Source: an uncultured Methanoregula sp.
GTDB taxonomy: Archaea > Halobacteriota > Methanomicrobia > Methanomicrobiales > Methanospirillaceae
Assembly: GCF_963667735.1 (NCBI RefSeq)
Contig: NZ_OY763919.1
Coordinates: 868,001 to 932,000 of the forward strand
Direction: 5' to 3'
Length of the DNA: 64,000 nucleotides
Position numbers and translations under genes: made by a program. This document shows, piece by piece, positions 36,367 through 44,657 of this stretch (position 1 is its first letter; every line of letters begins with the position of its first letter). The notes under the pieces were generated by a model. It worked only from the letters and a program-made list of their open reading frames with translations. It ran no database searches and was not told the DNA's origin.

Positions 36367-37431
36367 ATGAAATTTGCGCTTGCAGCAGGAACAAGACCAG
36401 AATTTATCCAGGTAGAACCGGTTATCCGTGAACTGAAAAGTCGTGGACTGGATTATATCTTCATCCATTCCGGCCAGCATTACGATTATGAAATGGATAA
36501 GATTTTTTTCGATGAGATGCATATGCCCAGTCCCTCCCACTATCTGGGAGTGGGATCCAAGCTGCCCGGTGAACAGATCGGGGAAATGCTCGTCAAATCC
36601 GAGGCAATCCTTCGGGAAGAAAAACCAGATATGCTGCTGGTTACAGGAGATACCAACACCGCTCTTGCCGTGGCACTTGCAGCAAACAAATCAAAAATAA
36701 AGGTCGGTCATTTTGAAGCGGGAATGAGGAGTTTTGATCGCTCCCTCCCGGAAGAGGTCAACCGGGTTATCATCGATAATTTTTCCGATATCCTCTTCTC
36801 GCCAACACTGCGGGGAATGAATAACCTCCGCAGTAATGGTATCAGCGAGAATATCCACCTCGTCGGGGATGTGATGCTCGATTCCATCTCCTTTTACCAG
36901 AAACTCATCAGGACAAATCCCCGGATTGCCGAAGAATTATCATTACAGGATGGGCAGTACCATCTCCTGACTCTTCACCGGGAAGCGAATACTGATGACA
37001 GGAAACGTCTTGCAAACATTCTTAGTGCCATATCGGAAATGCCGCTGCCCGTCATTTTCCCCATTCATCCGAGAACCCGGCAGCGGATCAAGGATTTCAA
37101 CCTCTCCCTCCCGGAAAATATAGTAACAATCCCCCCTCAGGGATATTTTGAGTTTCTCCGGCTCATGTCCCATTCAGGAAAATTCCTGACGGATTCCGGT
37201 GGAGCCCAGAAACAGGCATATTTCCTCTCAAAGCCCTGCATCACCCTTCGACCGAACACTGAATGGATGGAGACAGTAGAGACCGGCTGGAACATCCTTG
37301 TTGACGATGATAAGGAGAAGATAATCGATGCCGCATCTAACTTTAGTCCCTCCGGAGCTCCCGACTTATCTCTGTTCGGGAACGGGGAAAGTTCGCGTAA
37401 AATGATCGACCTTGCCGTTGCTCATATCTAG
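36367..37431 (+). CDS. wecB: UDP-N-acetylglucosamine 2-epimerase (non-hydrolyzing)
   Basis: The 354-residue GT-B fold enzyme interconverts UDP-GlcNAc and UDP-ManNAc. Family landmarks: AAGTRPEFIQVEPVIREL, HSGQHYDYEMDKIFF, VTGDTNTALA, HFEAGMRSFDRSLPEEVNR, and LTDSGGAQKQAYFLSKPCIT. A ManNAc or ManNAcA residue in the S-layer glycan is a likely product. The gene ends the plus-strand half of the glycan locus and converges on the epimerase gene at 37485. Confidence 0.95.
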   Translation: MKFALAAGTRPEFIQVEPVIRELKSRGLDYIFIHSGQHYDYEMDKIFFDEMHMPSPSHYLGVGSKLPGEQIGEMLVKSEAILREEKPDMLLVTGDTNTALAVALAANKSKIKVGHFEAGMRSFDRSLPEEVNRVIIDNFSDILFSPTLRGMNNLRSNGISENIHLVGDVMLDSISFYQKLIRTNPRIAEELSLQDGQYHLLTLHREANTDDRKRLANILSAISEMPLPVIFPIHPRTRQRIKDFNLSLPENIVTIPPQGYFEFLRLMSHSGKFLTDSGGAQKQAYFLSKPCITLRPNTEWMETVETGWNILVDDDKEKIIDAASNFSPSGAPDLSLFGNGESSRKMIDLAVAHI

Positions 37432-37484
37432 GTTTTTCCCTTTTTCTGGTCAACGGGAAATCTGATGATGGCAGGAAAAAACGG

Positions 37485-38486
37485 TTATGAAGAAGAGCAT
37501 TCTTTGATATACCAGCGGACGTATTTTGCAATTCCATCCCTGATATCTGTTTTCGGAGTGAACCCGAGGGTCTTCTTGGCGAGCGAGATATCAGCGGCGA
37601 ATCGCATAACTTCTCCCGGCCGCTTGGGAAGGTGGATGGGTTTCATGTCTGAAAGATCCCTTCCTGTCTCATCAGCAACGGTGTCGATGATGATCCTGGC
37701 GAGGTCATTGACACTGGTCTCCTTGCCGGTTCCGAAATTGATCGCAGTACCGAACATGTCCAGCTCTTGCCATTTGTTGATGATGAGTTCGTACGCTGAG
37801 ATGAGATCGTCGATATAATGGAAATCCTTGGTCTGTTCGCCGCTGCCATATACGGTTGGCGGACCATTATTCACGACTTGGGAGACAAATTTTGGTATGA
37901 CTGCAGAATAGCCTTTCATTCTCTGGTTGGGCCCATATGTATTGAACTGCCTCAGGATAATGATTGGAAGATTGTACACGTGGTGGTAGGATGAACAGAG
38001 CCTGTCTGCAGCTGCTTTTCCTGCTGCGTACGGCGACTGCGGGTTGAATGGGTGGCTTTCGTCCATAGGCATGTACTGCCCGGTTCCGTATACTTCAGAA
38101 GAAGAAGCATATAGCATGAGCTTGAGGGGATCTCTCCTGGCCATGCCTCTGCGGACTGCCTCAAGTACGTTCTGGGTGCCGCGGGTATGCACCTCAAAAC
38201 TGGGAACCGGGTTGTCGATCGATTCTTCCCAGTGCACCTGTGCCGCAAGGTGGAACACCATATCGACATTATTCACAAGCCTGTCCACCAGGTCAAAATC
38301 CATCACGGACCCGTTGACAAAATAAAAATTGGGGGAATGGTTGTAACAGGCCCGGATATTATCCGTCGTGCTTCTGGACAGGTCATCGAGAACGATTACC
38401 CGGTGTCCGTTTTTAAGGAGAAACTCCGTTAAGTTACTCCCGATAAATCCTGCCCCGCCAGTGATTAAAACTGTCTCTTTTTGCAT
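37485..38486 (-). CDS. NAD-dependent sugar epimerase/dehydratase (extended SDR)
   Basis: The 333-residue enzyme has the NAD motif VLITGGAGFIGSNLTEFLL and the catalytic YxxxK in SPYAAGKAAADRLC. SSSEVYGTGQ and LRQFNTYGPNQRMKGYS are hallmarks of UDP-glucose/GlcNAc 4-epimerases and GDP-mannose dehydratases. The exact nucleotide sugar cannot be set. An AT-rich promoter (38487-38672) precedes it. It belongs to the surface-glycan locus. Confidence 0.92.
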   Translation of the reverse strand: MQKETVLITGGAGFIGSNLTEFLLKNGHRVIVLDDLSRSTTDNIRACYNHSPNFYFVNGSVMDFDLVDRLVNNVDMVFHLAAQVHWEESIDNPVPSFEVHTRGTQNVLEAVRRGMARRDPLKLMLYASSSEVYGTGQYMPMDESHPFNPQSPYAAGKAAADRLCSSYHHVYNLPIIILRQFNTYGPNQRMKGYSAVIPKFVSQVVNNGPPTVYGSGEQTKDFHYIDDLISAYELIINKWQELDMFGTAINFGTGKETSVNDLARIIIDTVADETGRDLSDMKPIHLPKRPGEVMRFAADISLAKKTLGFTPKTDIRDGIAKYVRWYIKECSSS

Positions 38487-38672
38487 GGTATGATCCTTTT
38501 TTTACTGGTCATTCTCGAAGATTTTTACAATTCATTCGTAAATAGGGGAAGATAAAAATATAAATATTGTGAAAAATAAAAAAATCAGCCGATTTCTTTC
38601 TTTTCACCAGCCTTGCCGGTCAGATTTCTGTTTTTTTGAGAGAACCGGTTTCAGTGGAGAAAATGCCACATC

Positions 38673-39404
38673 TCACTGCCATCTCCTTCCGAGGTACTTG
38701 GCCCGGCATATCTTGGAAAGGATCCGCAGATTGTTGATAATCTCCTTTTTCACATTCAGCTTAGACACCCCGAATTCCCGCGTATGGACCGGAACCCCGA
38801 TTTCGTGTACGGTCTTCTTGTTCAGGATAAGCTTTGCAATGATCTCGGCGCAGATTTCGAAGTTGTTGCTCTCCAGAGTCAGTTCGTCGAGGGCCTCTTT
38901 TTTATACAACCGGAAGATACCGCTCACGCAGGTAAGATCGTCCTGCAGCATCACCCGGTAGAGGAAGTTGACGGATTTGCTGATGAAAAGCCGGAACGGG
39001 GAAGCGATCTCGACAGCCAGATCACCATGATAGGGAGATGCGGAGATACAATCGGCACCAGTCTGCCGGTATGCGATCAGGAGTTTCTCAATGTCTTCTG
39101 GACGATATGTCAGATCTGAATCCATCATGATGACGATGTTTCCCCTGCACCGGGCAAGACCGGTCCTCACCGCCACACCCATACCCCTGTTCACGCCATG
39201 GGGCACAACTACTACATTCTTTTCCCGGCTTTCGAGTTTGTGGAGTTCCTCAAGAGTGCTGTCTTTGCTTCCGTCATCCACAAGAATATATTCGCAACTC
39301 TCACCATACCGCTCTATGATCGGTCCGGCAACGGGAAAGAGCCGTTCCGGGTAAAGACGGGCATTTTCCGCCTCGTTAAAGAGTGGAATAATGATGGAAA
39401 TCAT
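38673..39404 (-). CDS. Family 2 glycosyltransferase
   Basis: The 243-residue soluble GT2 protein has ISIIIPLFNEAENA, LVDDGSKDSTLEEL, RGMGVAVRTGLARC and the metal-binding MMDSDLTYRPEDIEKL. It resembles dolichol-phosphate glucosyl/mannosyltransferases. Its start overlaps the stop of the following membrane-protein gene (39401) by 4 bp, so the sugar transferase and the flippase-like protein are translationally coupled. Confidence 0.92.
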   Translation of the reverse strand: MISIIIPLFNEAENARLYPERLFPVAGPIIERYGESCEYILVDDGSKDSTLEELHKLESREKNVVVVPHGVNRGMGVAVRTGLARCRGNIVIMMDSDLTYRPEDIEKLLIAYRQTGADCISASPYHGDLAVEIASPFRLFISKSVNFLYRVMLQDDLTCVSGIFRLYKKEALDELTLESNNFEICAEIIAKLILNKKTVHEIGVPVHTREFGVSKLNVKKEIINNLRILSKICRAKYLGRRWQ

Positions 39405-40348
39405 TCAGGGTCTCCGATAAACTGGTCTGATGCATATTTCGAAGCAATGAATCCTAAGATCAGTACAAAATACATGGATATCATCCGGTCGGTCAGGACA
39501 ATTGCCATAGCATCAGTAGAGGCAACGCCAAGAAGTACCAGGAAGTATCCAAGGGAAGCCTCCATCACCCCGACCCCGAGAGGAATCTGCGATGCTAGCC
39601 CGGCAATGATGGAGAGGCAGAAGAAGACCGTGAGAAGGATGGGATTTAAAGTATACCCGAAGGCAAGTGCAACGACAAAGAGACGGATAAACTCAAAGCC
39701 CAGGGAAAAGCCGGTAATGATAAAGACGGGGATGATGTCCTTAAAGGACAGTTTACGGAAATGGAAGTTCCCCGGAATTCTCCGAATCAGAGGAAGCCTC
39801 GACTTATATTTTTCAAGAATGGTGAGGACATAATCGGATTTGTAATAAAAGAAGAAGAGAAGAATAAGGATTACTGCAGTTACTTCGAGCACGATTACGG
39901 TGATTCCCTTAAACTGGATGAATACAATGGCACAGGCTGCAAGGAAGAGAATCATCAGTTCGAAGAACCGTTCGTAAAAGATCATTGAGACCCCGTTGAA
40001 AAAATTCATGGAATATCTCTTCTGCATGTAGTAAGCTTTGTAGAGATCGCCGACCTTTCCCGGCGTGATGTTGGCATAGAAGAGACTTGCAACGCTCACG
40101 AGTGTGGCATCGTGCCAGCTGATAGCGACATCGTATTTCTGGCTCAAAAATTTCCAGCGGTAAATCCTCCACGCAACGGTACCGAGAGACAGAATTAATG
40201 CAAGCAGCAGGAGGGGAATGTTCACCTTGAAGAGAACCTGATAGTTCTCGATAATCCCGGAGCGGTAAATGACATAGCCCAAGATCAACAGGCCGACAGC
40301 AAGAAGGACCGTCTGCAGAATTTTCCTGTTATTTCTCACGGGCTCCAT
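39401..40348 (-). CDS. AglD/UPF0104-type polytopic membrane protein (LPG synthase-like transmembrane region)
   Basis: The 315-residue protein has about eight hydrophobic segments, a conserved YFYANITPGKVGDLYKAYYM-like block and a late AGLASQIPLGVGVMEASLG motif. Both are typical of the flippase-like/AglD transmembrane family. In other archaea members accompany GT2 enzymes that make dolichol-phosphate sugars, and may translocate or anchor the product. The 4 bp overlap with the GT2 gene supports a shared function. Confidence 0.9.
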   Translation of the reverse strand: MEPVRNNRKILQTVLLAVGLLILGYVIYRSGIIENYQVLFKVNIPLLLLALILSLGTVAWRIYRWKFLSQKYDVAISWHDATLVSVASLFYANITPGKVGDLYKAYYMQKRYSMNFFNGVSMIFYERFFELMILFLAACAIVFIQFKGITVIVLEVTAVILILLFFFYYKSDYVLTILEKYKSRLPLIRRIPGNFHFRKLSFKDIIPVFIITGFSLGFEFIRLFVVALAFGYTLNPILLTVFFCLSIIAGLASQIPLGVGVMEASLGYFLVLLGVASTDAMAIVLTDRMISMYFVLILGFIASKYASDQFIGDPE

Positions 40349-40483
40349 GAATCACCATACACCGGATGAACATTTCCTGTCAATATTCATTCATCCCGAA
40401 TTGTTATATCTGAATCGGTATTTCTGGTTCTATTTCAACAGAAACAACCCTCATATCCTGCCACAACCAATCATGTAACCATT

Positions 40484-41455
40484 ATGTCCAATCTCACAGT
40501 CGCAATCCTCGCCCCCCCGGATTATGCAAAGGATCTGGGAAAGAAGGGGACGACGAGCGATATCACTTTTTATAACCTGAAAAAAGGCGATGCAACGGTC
40601 ACGTTCATCGAACCCACCCGGTATCCCGAGAAGTTATCGTCGCTCTTCTACGCGGTCTCCATGTCGGACCGGGCGATCCTGGTCGTCGACGAGATCAATG
40701 CCACATTCGGCGAGTGCGTACTCATGCTCCAGAGTGCCGGCAAAGCAAGCGGGTATCTCATTCTTAAAAATTACATCGGCCCCGATCAGATCGCCCCCCT
40801 GATCAAGGGCACCGTTCTCGAACACTACGAGGTTATCGAAGAGGACATGGTCGGGCTCCGGGAGAAGATGCTCGATATCGCGACAAAACAGACCGCCCAT
40901 CAGAAAGCCCACGAGAGCGCCGGAAAAGGGGTTGTTCCAGTAGACGCCCACTTCAATGTGAAGGGCGTCGGAGTGGTTGTCCTCGGATCTGTTGCGCAGG
41001 GCATCATCAAAAAGCATGATACCCTCAGGGTACTGCCGACCGCAAAGACCGCCCAGATCCGCTCCATCCAGAAGCACGATGAAGACTCGGATTCGGCGGT
41101 GAAAGGTGACCGGGTAGGTCTCGCCCTCAAGAACATCGAGTCCGAAGATCTCGACCGGGGTTTTGTCCTGACAAACGATCCGTCGGTGGTCTTCTCCGAA
41201 ACCATTACCGGCCCAGCCCAGCTCGTGAAATACTGGCCCGCCCCCATCAAGGAGGGAATGGTGATCTACGCCGGCCACTGGATGCAGTTCCTTCCCACCC
41301 GGGTGACAAAGGTGGAAGCCGCAGGCGACTGGAGAATGCCGACTCTCACCCTCACGATGGAGAAAGCGCTTGTTTACTCCCCCGGCGCCCGTGTTGTCCT
41401 GCACTATCTCGAAGGCGGGAAACTCCGGGTAGTCGGTTTTATGACCCTCCCGTAG
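40484..41455 (+). CDS. Translational GTPase homologue (SelB/EF-Tu-like) with degenerate G domain
   Basis: The 323-residue protein has a well-preserved EF-Tu/SelB-type domain 2 (about residues 150-235: HFNVKGVGVVVLGSVAQG, RSIQKHDEDSD, GDRVGLALKNIE) and a domain 3-like tail. The N-terminal 130 residues resemble a G domain, but the P-loop (expected GHxDxGKT) reads APPDYAKDLGKKG, the DxPGH motif is replaced by FIEPTRYPE, and NKxD reads LKNYI. GTP hydrolysis is therefore unlikely. Possible roles are an RNA-binding or ribosome-associated factor. It stands alone, between glycan genes and lemA. Confidence 0.8.
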   Translation: MSNLTVAILAPPDYAKDLGKKGTTSDITFYNLKKGDATVTFIEPTRYPEKLSSLFYAVSMSDRAILVVDEINATFGECVLMLQSAGKASGYLILKNYIGPDQIAPLIKGTVLEHYEVIEEDMVGLREKMLDIATKQTAHQKAHESAGKGVVPVDAHFNVKGVGVVVLGSVAQGIIKKHDTLRVLPTAKTAQIRSIQKHDEDSDSAVKGDRVGLALKNIESEDLDRGFVLTNDPSVVFSETITGPAQLVKYWPAPIKEGMVIYAGHWMQFLPTRVTKVEAAGDWRMPTLTLTMEKALVYSPGARVVLHYLEGGKLRVVGFMTLP

Positions 41456-41538
41456 TCTCCTGTCACTATTCCCCGCACACTTTTTTCCCGCCCCCAATTA
41501 CCTTATCTTCCAGAGCGATCATCACTACTCTGAGAACC

Positions 41539-42096
41539 ATGATAGAATGGATTATCCTGGGCATCGTTGCCCTTGTTGTCATCGGACTGATCCTCTGGGT
41601 GATCAGCATCTACAACCGCTTCGTCAGCCTGAGGAACTCATCTGAGGCAACGCTCGGCCAGATCCGGGTTGCCATGAAGAAGCGGCTTGACATGATAGAA
41701 CAGCTTCTCGGTGCTGTCAAGAGCTATGCCAAGTTCGAGAAAGAGACCCTTGAGCGGGTCACCGCGATGCGGGCAAGCGTTGCAACCGCAAACCCCGGCG
41801 ACCTGAACAAGGTGGAGGCAGAGTCGCGCTCCATCTTCGGCCGCCTTCTCGCCGTTGCCGAGAACTACCCCGATCTCAAGACCTCGACAACGGTGACGAG
41901 TCTCATGGACTCGGTCAAAAGTCTCGAGGACGAGATCGCCCGCCAGCGTTACACCTTCAACAACATCTCGCAGGAATTCAACACGATGGTAGACACCATC
42001 CCCTCGAATTTCATTGCAAAGATGATGCACCTGGTCAAGCTCGAGTACCTGCAATTCGAGGAAGCGATTAAGACCCCGCCGAAGATCGAGTTCTAA
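41539..42096 (+). CDS. LemA family protein
   Basis: The 185-residue protein has an N-terminal membrane helix (IILGIVALVVIGLILWVISI) and an all-helical domain with NRFVSLRNSSEATLGQIRVA, KKRLDMIEQLLGAVKSYAKF and ARQRYTFNNISQEFNT, the LemA pattern. LemA proteins are membrane-anchored with the domain facing out; their function is poorly known. The gene is 12 bp upstream of a DUF2207 gene, a pairing common in bacteria and archaea. Confidence 0.93.
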   Translation: MIEWIILGIVALVVIGLILWVISIYNRFVSLRNSSEATLGQIRVAMKKRLDMIEQLLGAVKSYAKFEKETLERVTAMRASVATANPGDLNKVEAESRSIFGRLLAVAENYPDLKTSTTVTSLMDSVKSLEDEIARQRYTFNNISQEFNTMVDTIPSNFIAKMMHLVKLEYLQFEEAIKTPPKIEF

Positions 42097-42108
42097 CGGG
42101 TAGTTACT

Positions 42109-43932
42109 GTGGGCGAAACTAAACAACTTGCCGTACTTGTTGCAGCCTGTCTGATAATCGGGATTATCGGTCTTGCCATAGTTACGGTAATGCCACCTCT
42201 TTTTGAAGGTAATCTGGTCGTTGATTCCTATGTCGCCACCCTGCACGAGGACGGAACCCTGGACGAGCAGTATGTTTATGATGTCAAAACTTCGGGAGAG
42301 TACCGGATGCTGTACCGGATCTGGGAAGCCCCCCTTGTCCAGAATACCAGTTCCCGCTCCAATGTGCGCATCGTCTCGGTAAGCCCTCCGTCAGGGACGA
42401 TCGGGTATGTCAAAGACAGTAACGGTCAGGTGGTATTGTTCGGAGAGAATATTGTAAACTCCCCGGAAAAGACCATCCAGTACCTGGCAGAGACCAATGA
42501 GGCCGGTGTTTTTTACCCGAATTATTTCAATGCGGGGACTTACACCGTCAATGAAAAATATGTGGTCCATCCCCCCATTGAGTACGATGCCACATCATCG
42601 CATCTCAACCTGAAGTTTGCGGGGGAGCGGCATATTCCTTATCACAATGTGAGGGTTACCGTTCCTGCACAGGACACTGACACGGTCTTTGCATATCCCC
42701 CGACCCTTAATGTTGAAAGAACCGGGGATTCAGCAATTATTACAGGAAATATTGGAGAAAATGAGAACCTTGCAGTTGAGATCCTGAGCACCCCCGACGG
42801 GTTCTCCCAGATGTCTGCTTTCAGGAGCGAAGTGGCGGGTATTGAAGGAAAGACCGGGTGGGCGCACATCTGGTATAACCTTCCCTACTATGCCGGGTAT
42901 ATCCTGAATATTCTCGGGAAGATCGCGGTGATCCTTGTCCCGCTCCTCCTCATCCTGATCTATAACCGGTACGGGAGGGAGAAGAAATTCACTGTTCCTG
43001 CCTACCTCAGCACCATCCCCAACCCCGCCCTCAAACCCTGGCAGGTGAACCTCCTCTTCAAGGGAGATGCACTGGACCTCGACGAAGATGGCTATTATGC
43101 CACGCTTCTCGATCTCCACCGGAGAAAGAAGATTGTCATAACAGAAAAGGGGGAAGAAAAAGGCGTCGAGATCCGTGTCCTGTCCGGTGATGACCTGGAT
43201 CCCTACGAACAGCGGGTGGTGGCATTCATCGGCTCTATTGCAGAAAAAGGTGTGTTTGATACTGCGGCGATCGAGGCCCTGGCAAAGCGTGCACAATCCG
43301 ATACATCCGCCGAGGAGAAAGCCCTGCAGTACCAGAAGATGTTAAAGGATGTGACCGGGCGGGCGGATTCGGATCTTCCAGGAAAATATACGGTCAGCGG
43401 CAGGGAACATATCCTGCCTTTGGGCTTCGCAGGTCTGGTATTGTTTGCCATCAGCCTGATCCTTGCCCTTGTCGTCCCGATGTGTTCGTACATCCTCATC
43501 CCGGCAGTCCTCCTCTGGATAATCGTGGTGTTCCAGGCGGCTATTGCTTTTATGGCACCTTCCACTCTCTTCGGGCACTGGAAAGACGACAGATACCGGG
43601 AGAAACTGGAGTGGGACTCGTTTACCCATTTCCTCTCGGACATGGCCATGATCCAGAAGTACAGCCCGGCCGACATCTCCATGTGGGGCGAATGGCTCGT
43701 GTACGGAACGGCGCTCGGCGTGGGTGACAAGGTGGAACGGGCAATGAAAACCCTCAATATCCGTGTAGCGGATACCGGTGTTCCCGTTGGTGCCATTGGC
43801 ATGAACTACGCGTTTATCCCGCTGATGCATTTCACTCCTCCCAGCCATGGGAGCCCGGGAGGCGGAGGGTTTGGCGGTGGCGGATTTGGTGGAGGCGGTG
43901 GCTTTGGAGGCGGGGGAGCCGGAGGACGATAA
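42109..43932 (+). CDS. DUF2207-domain membrane protein with glycine-rich tail
   Basis: The 607-residue protein starts at GTG, has a signal-anchor helix (about 8-28), a large extracytoplasmic domain (about 30-260), a membrane helix (VILVPLLLILI), a cytoplasmic loop, and two more helices (about 445-490). It ends in a Gly/Phe tail of GGGGFGG repeats. This layout is the DUF2207 family. Its partnership with LemA (12 bp upstream) suggests a joint envelope or stress role. The low-complexity tail may be disordered. Confidence 0.88.
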   Translation: MGETKQLAVLVAACLIIGIIGLAIVTVMPPLFEGNLVVDSYVATLHEDGTLDEQYVYDVKTSGEYRMLYRIWEAPLVQNTSSRSNVRIVSVSPPSGTIGYVKDSNGQVVLFGENIVNSPEKTIQYLAETNEAGVFYPNYFNAGTYTVNEKYVVHPPIEYDATSSHLNLKFAGERHIPYHNVRVTVPAQDTDTVFAYPPTLNVERTGDSAIITGNIGENENLAVEILSTPDGFSQMSAFRSEVAGIEGKTGWAHIWYNLPYYAGYILNILGKIAVILVPLLLILIYNRYGREKKFTVPAYLSTIPNPALKPWQVNLLFKGDALDLDEDGYYATLLDLHRRKKIVITEKGEEKGVEIRVLSGDDLDPYEQRVVAFIGSIAEKGVFDTAAIEALAKRAQSDTSAEEKALQYQKMLKDVTGRADSDLPGKYTVSGREHILPLGFAGLVLFAISLILALVVPMCSYILIPAVLLWIIVVFQAAIAFMAPSTLFGHWKDDRYREKLEWDSFTHFLSDMAMIQKYSPADISMWGEWLVYGTALGVGDKVERAMKTLNIRVADTGVPVGAIGMNYAFIPLMHFTPPSHGSPGGGGFGGGGFGGGGGFGGGGAGGR

Positions 43933-44018
43933 ATCCCATAATTTCCTCTCCTTCACGGTAACAGGAGATATAAACCCCCACAAACCATATTGAATATCAG
44001 AAAGGAATTTTCCAGACT

Positions 44019-44606
44019 ATGCAGTACACGGAAGGGCAGCTTGGGCGGGTCTTCATGGTGAGGATCGATGACGGGGAGGATATGCTTGAGTCCCTGCATC
44101 GCTTCATCCGGGATAAAGGCATCCACGCAGGATCTATCCTTTTCTTGGGCGCGCTGATGAACGGGAGGATGGTGACCGGTCCCGAGGAGCCCGTCATTCC
44201 CCCGGTTCCCCATTTTGTCCTGTTTGAAGGTGGCTGGGAAGTGTTTGGTCTGGGGACGATATATACCGGTGAAAGCGGCCCGCATATCCATTATCACGCG
44301 TCGGTTGGCCGGTCCGGTCATGCCCTCACCGGATGCCTCCGGGAGGAAGCCGTGACTTACCTTATCGTTGAAGCAATAGTAATGGAGTTTACCGGCCTCT
44401 CCGCCCGTCGGGAATTTGACCAGAAGACCCAGCTCCATCTCCCGGTACTGGGCAAAGGACCCCAGGTCACCGAAAAACGCGAGGAAGAGCGGGCTGCCAG
44501 CCCGAAAGCAGCTTCCCCCAAACCCGAGAAGAAAGAAGAGACAAGCGAACTGCCGGGCGGACTTGCCGATATCATCCGCGATCTCACGAGGCGCCCCTCA
44601 TCGTGA
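44019..44606 (+). CDS. PPC/DUF296 domain protein
   Basis: The first 145 residues match the plant-and-prokaryote-conserved (PPC, DUF296) fold: MVRIDDGEDMLESLHRFI, AGSILFLGALMNGRMVTG, and SGPHIHYHASVGRSGHALTG. In this family His residues can bind metal and the domain trimerizes. The remaining 50 residues are charged and probably disordered (PKAASPKPEKKEE). Bacterial and archaeal PPC proteins lack a proven function. A TATA-rich leader (GATATAAACC, about 43968) precedes it. Confidence 0.88.
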   Translation: MQYTEGQLGRVFMVRIDDGEDMLESLHRFIRDKGIHAGSILFLGALMNGRMVTGPEEPVIPPVPHFVLFEGGWEVFGLGTIYTGESGPHIHYHASVGRSGHALTGCLREEAVTYLIVEAIVMEFTGLSARREFDQKTQLHLPVLGKGPQVTEKREEERAASPKAASPKPEKKEETSELPGGLADIIRDLTRRPSS

Positions 44607-44657
44607 TCTCCGGCCCGGTTGCCGGTTTATACAAGGTTCTCCATCAGATTTTTTTCC

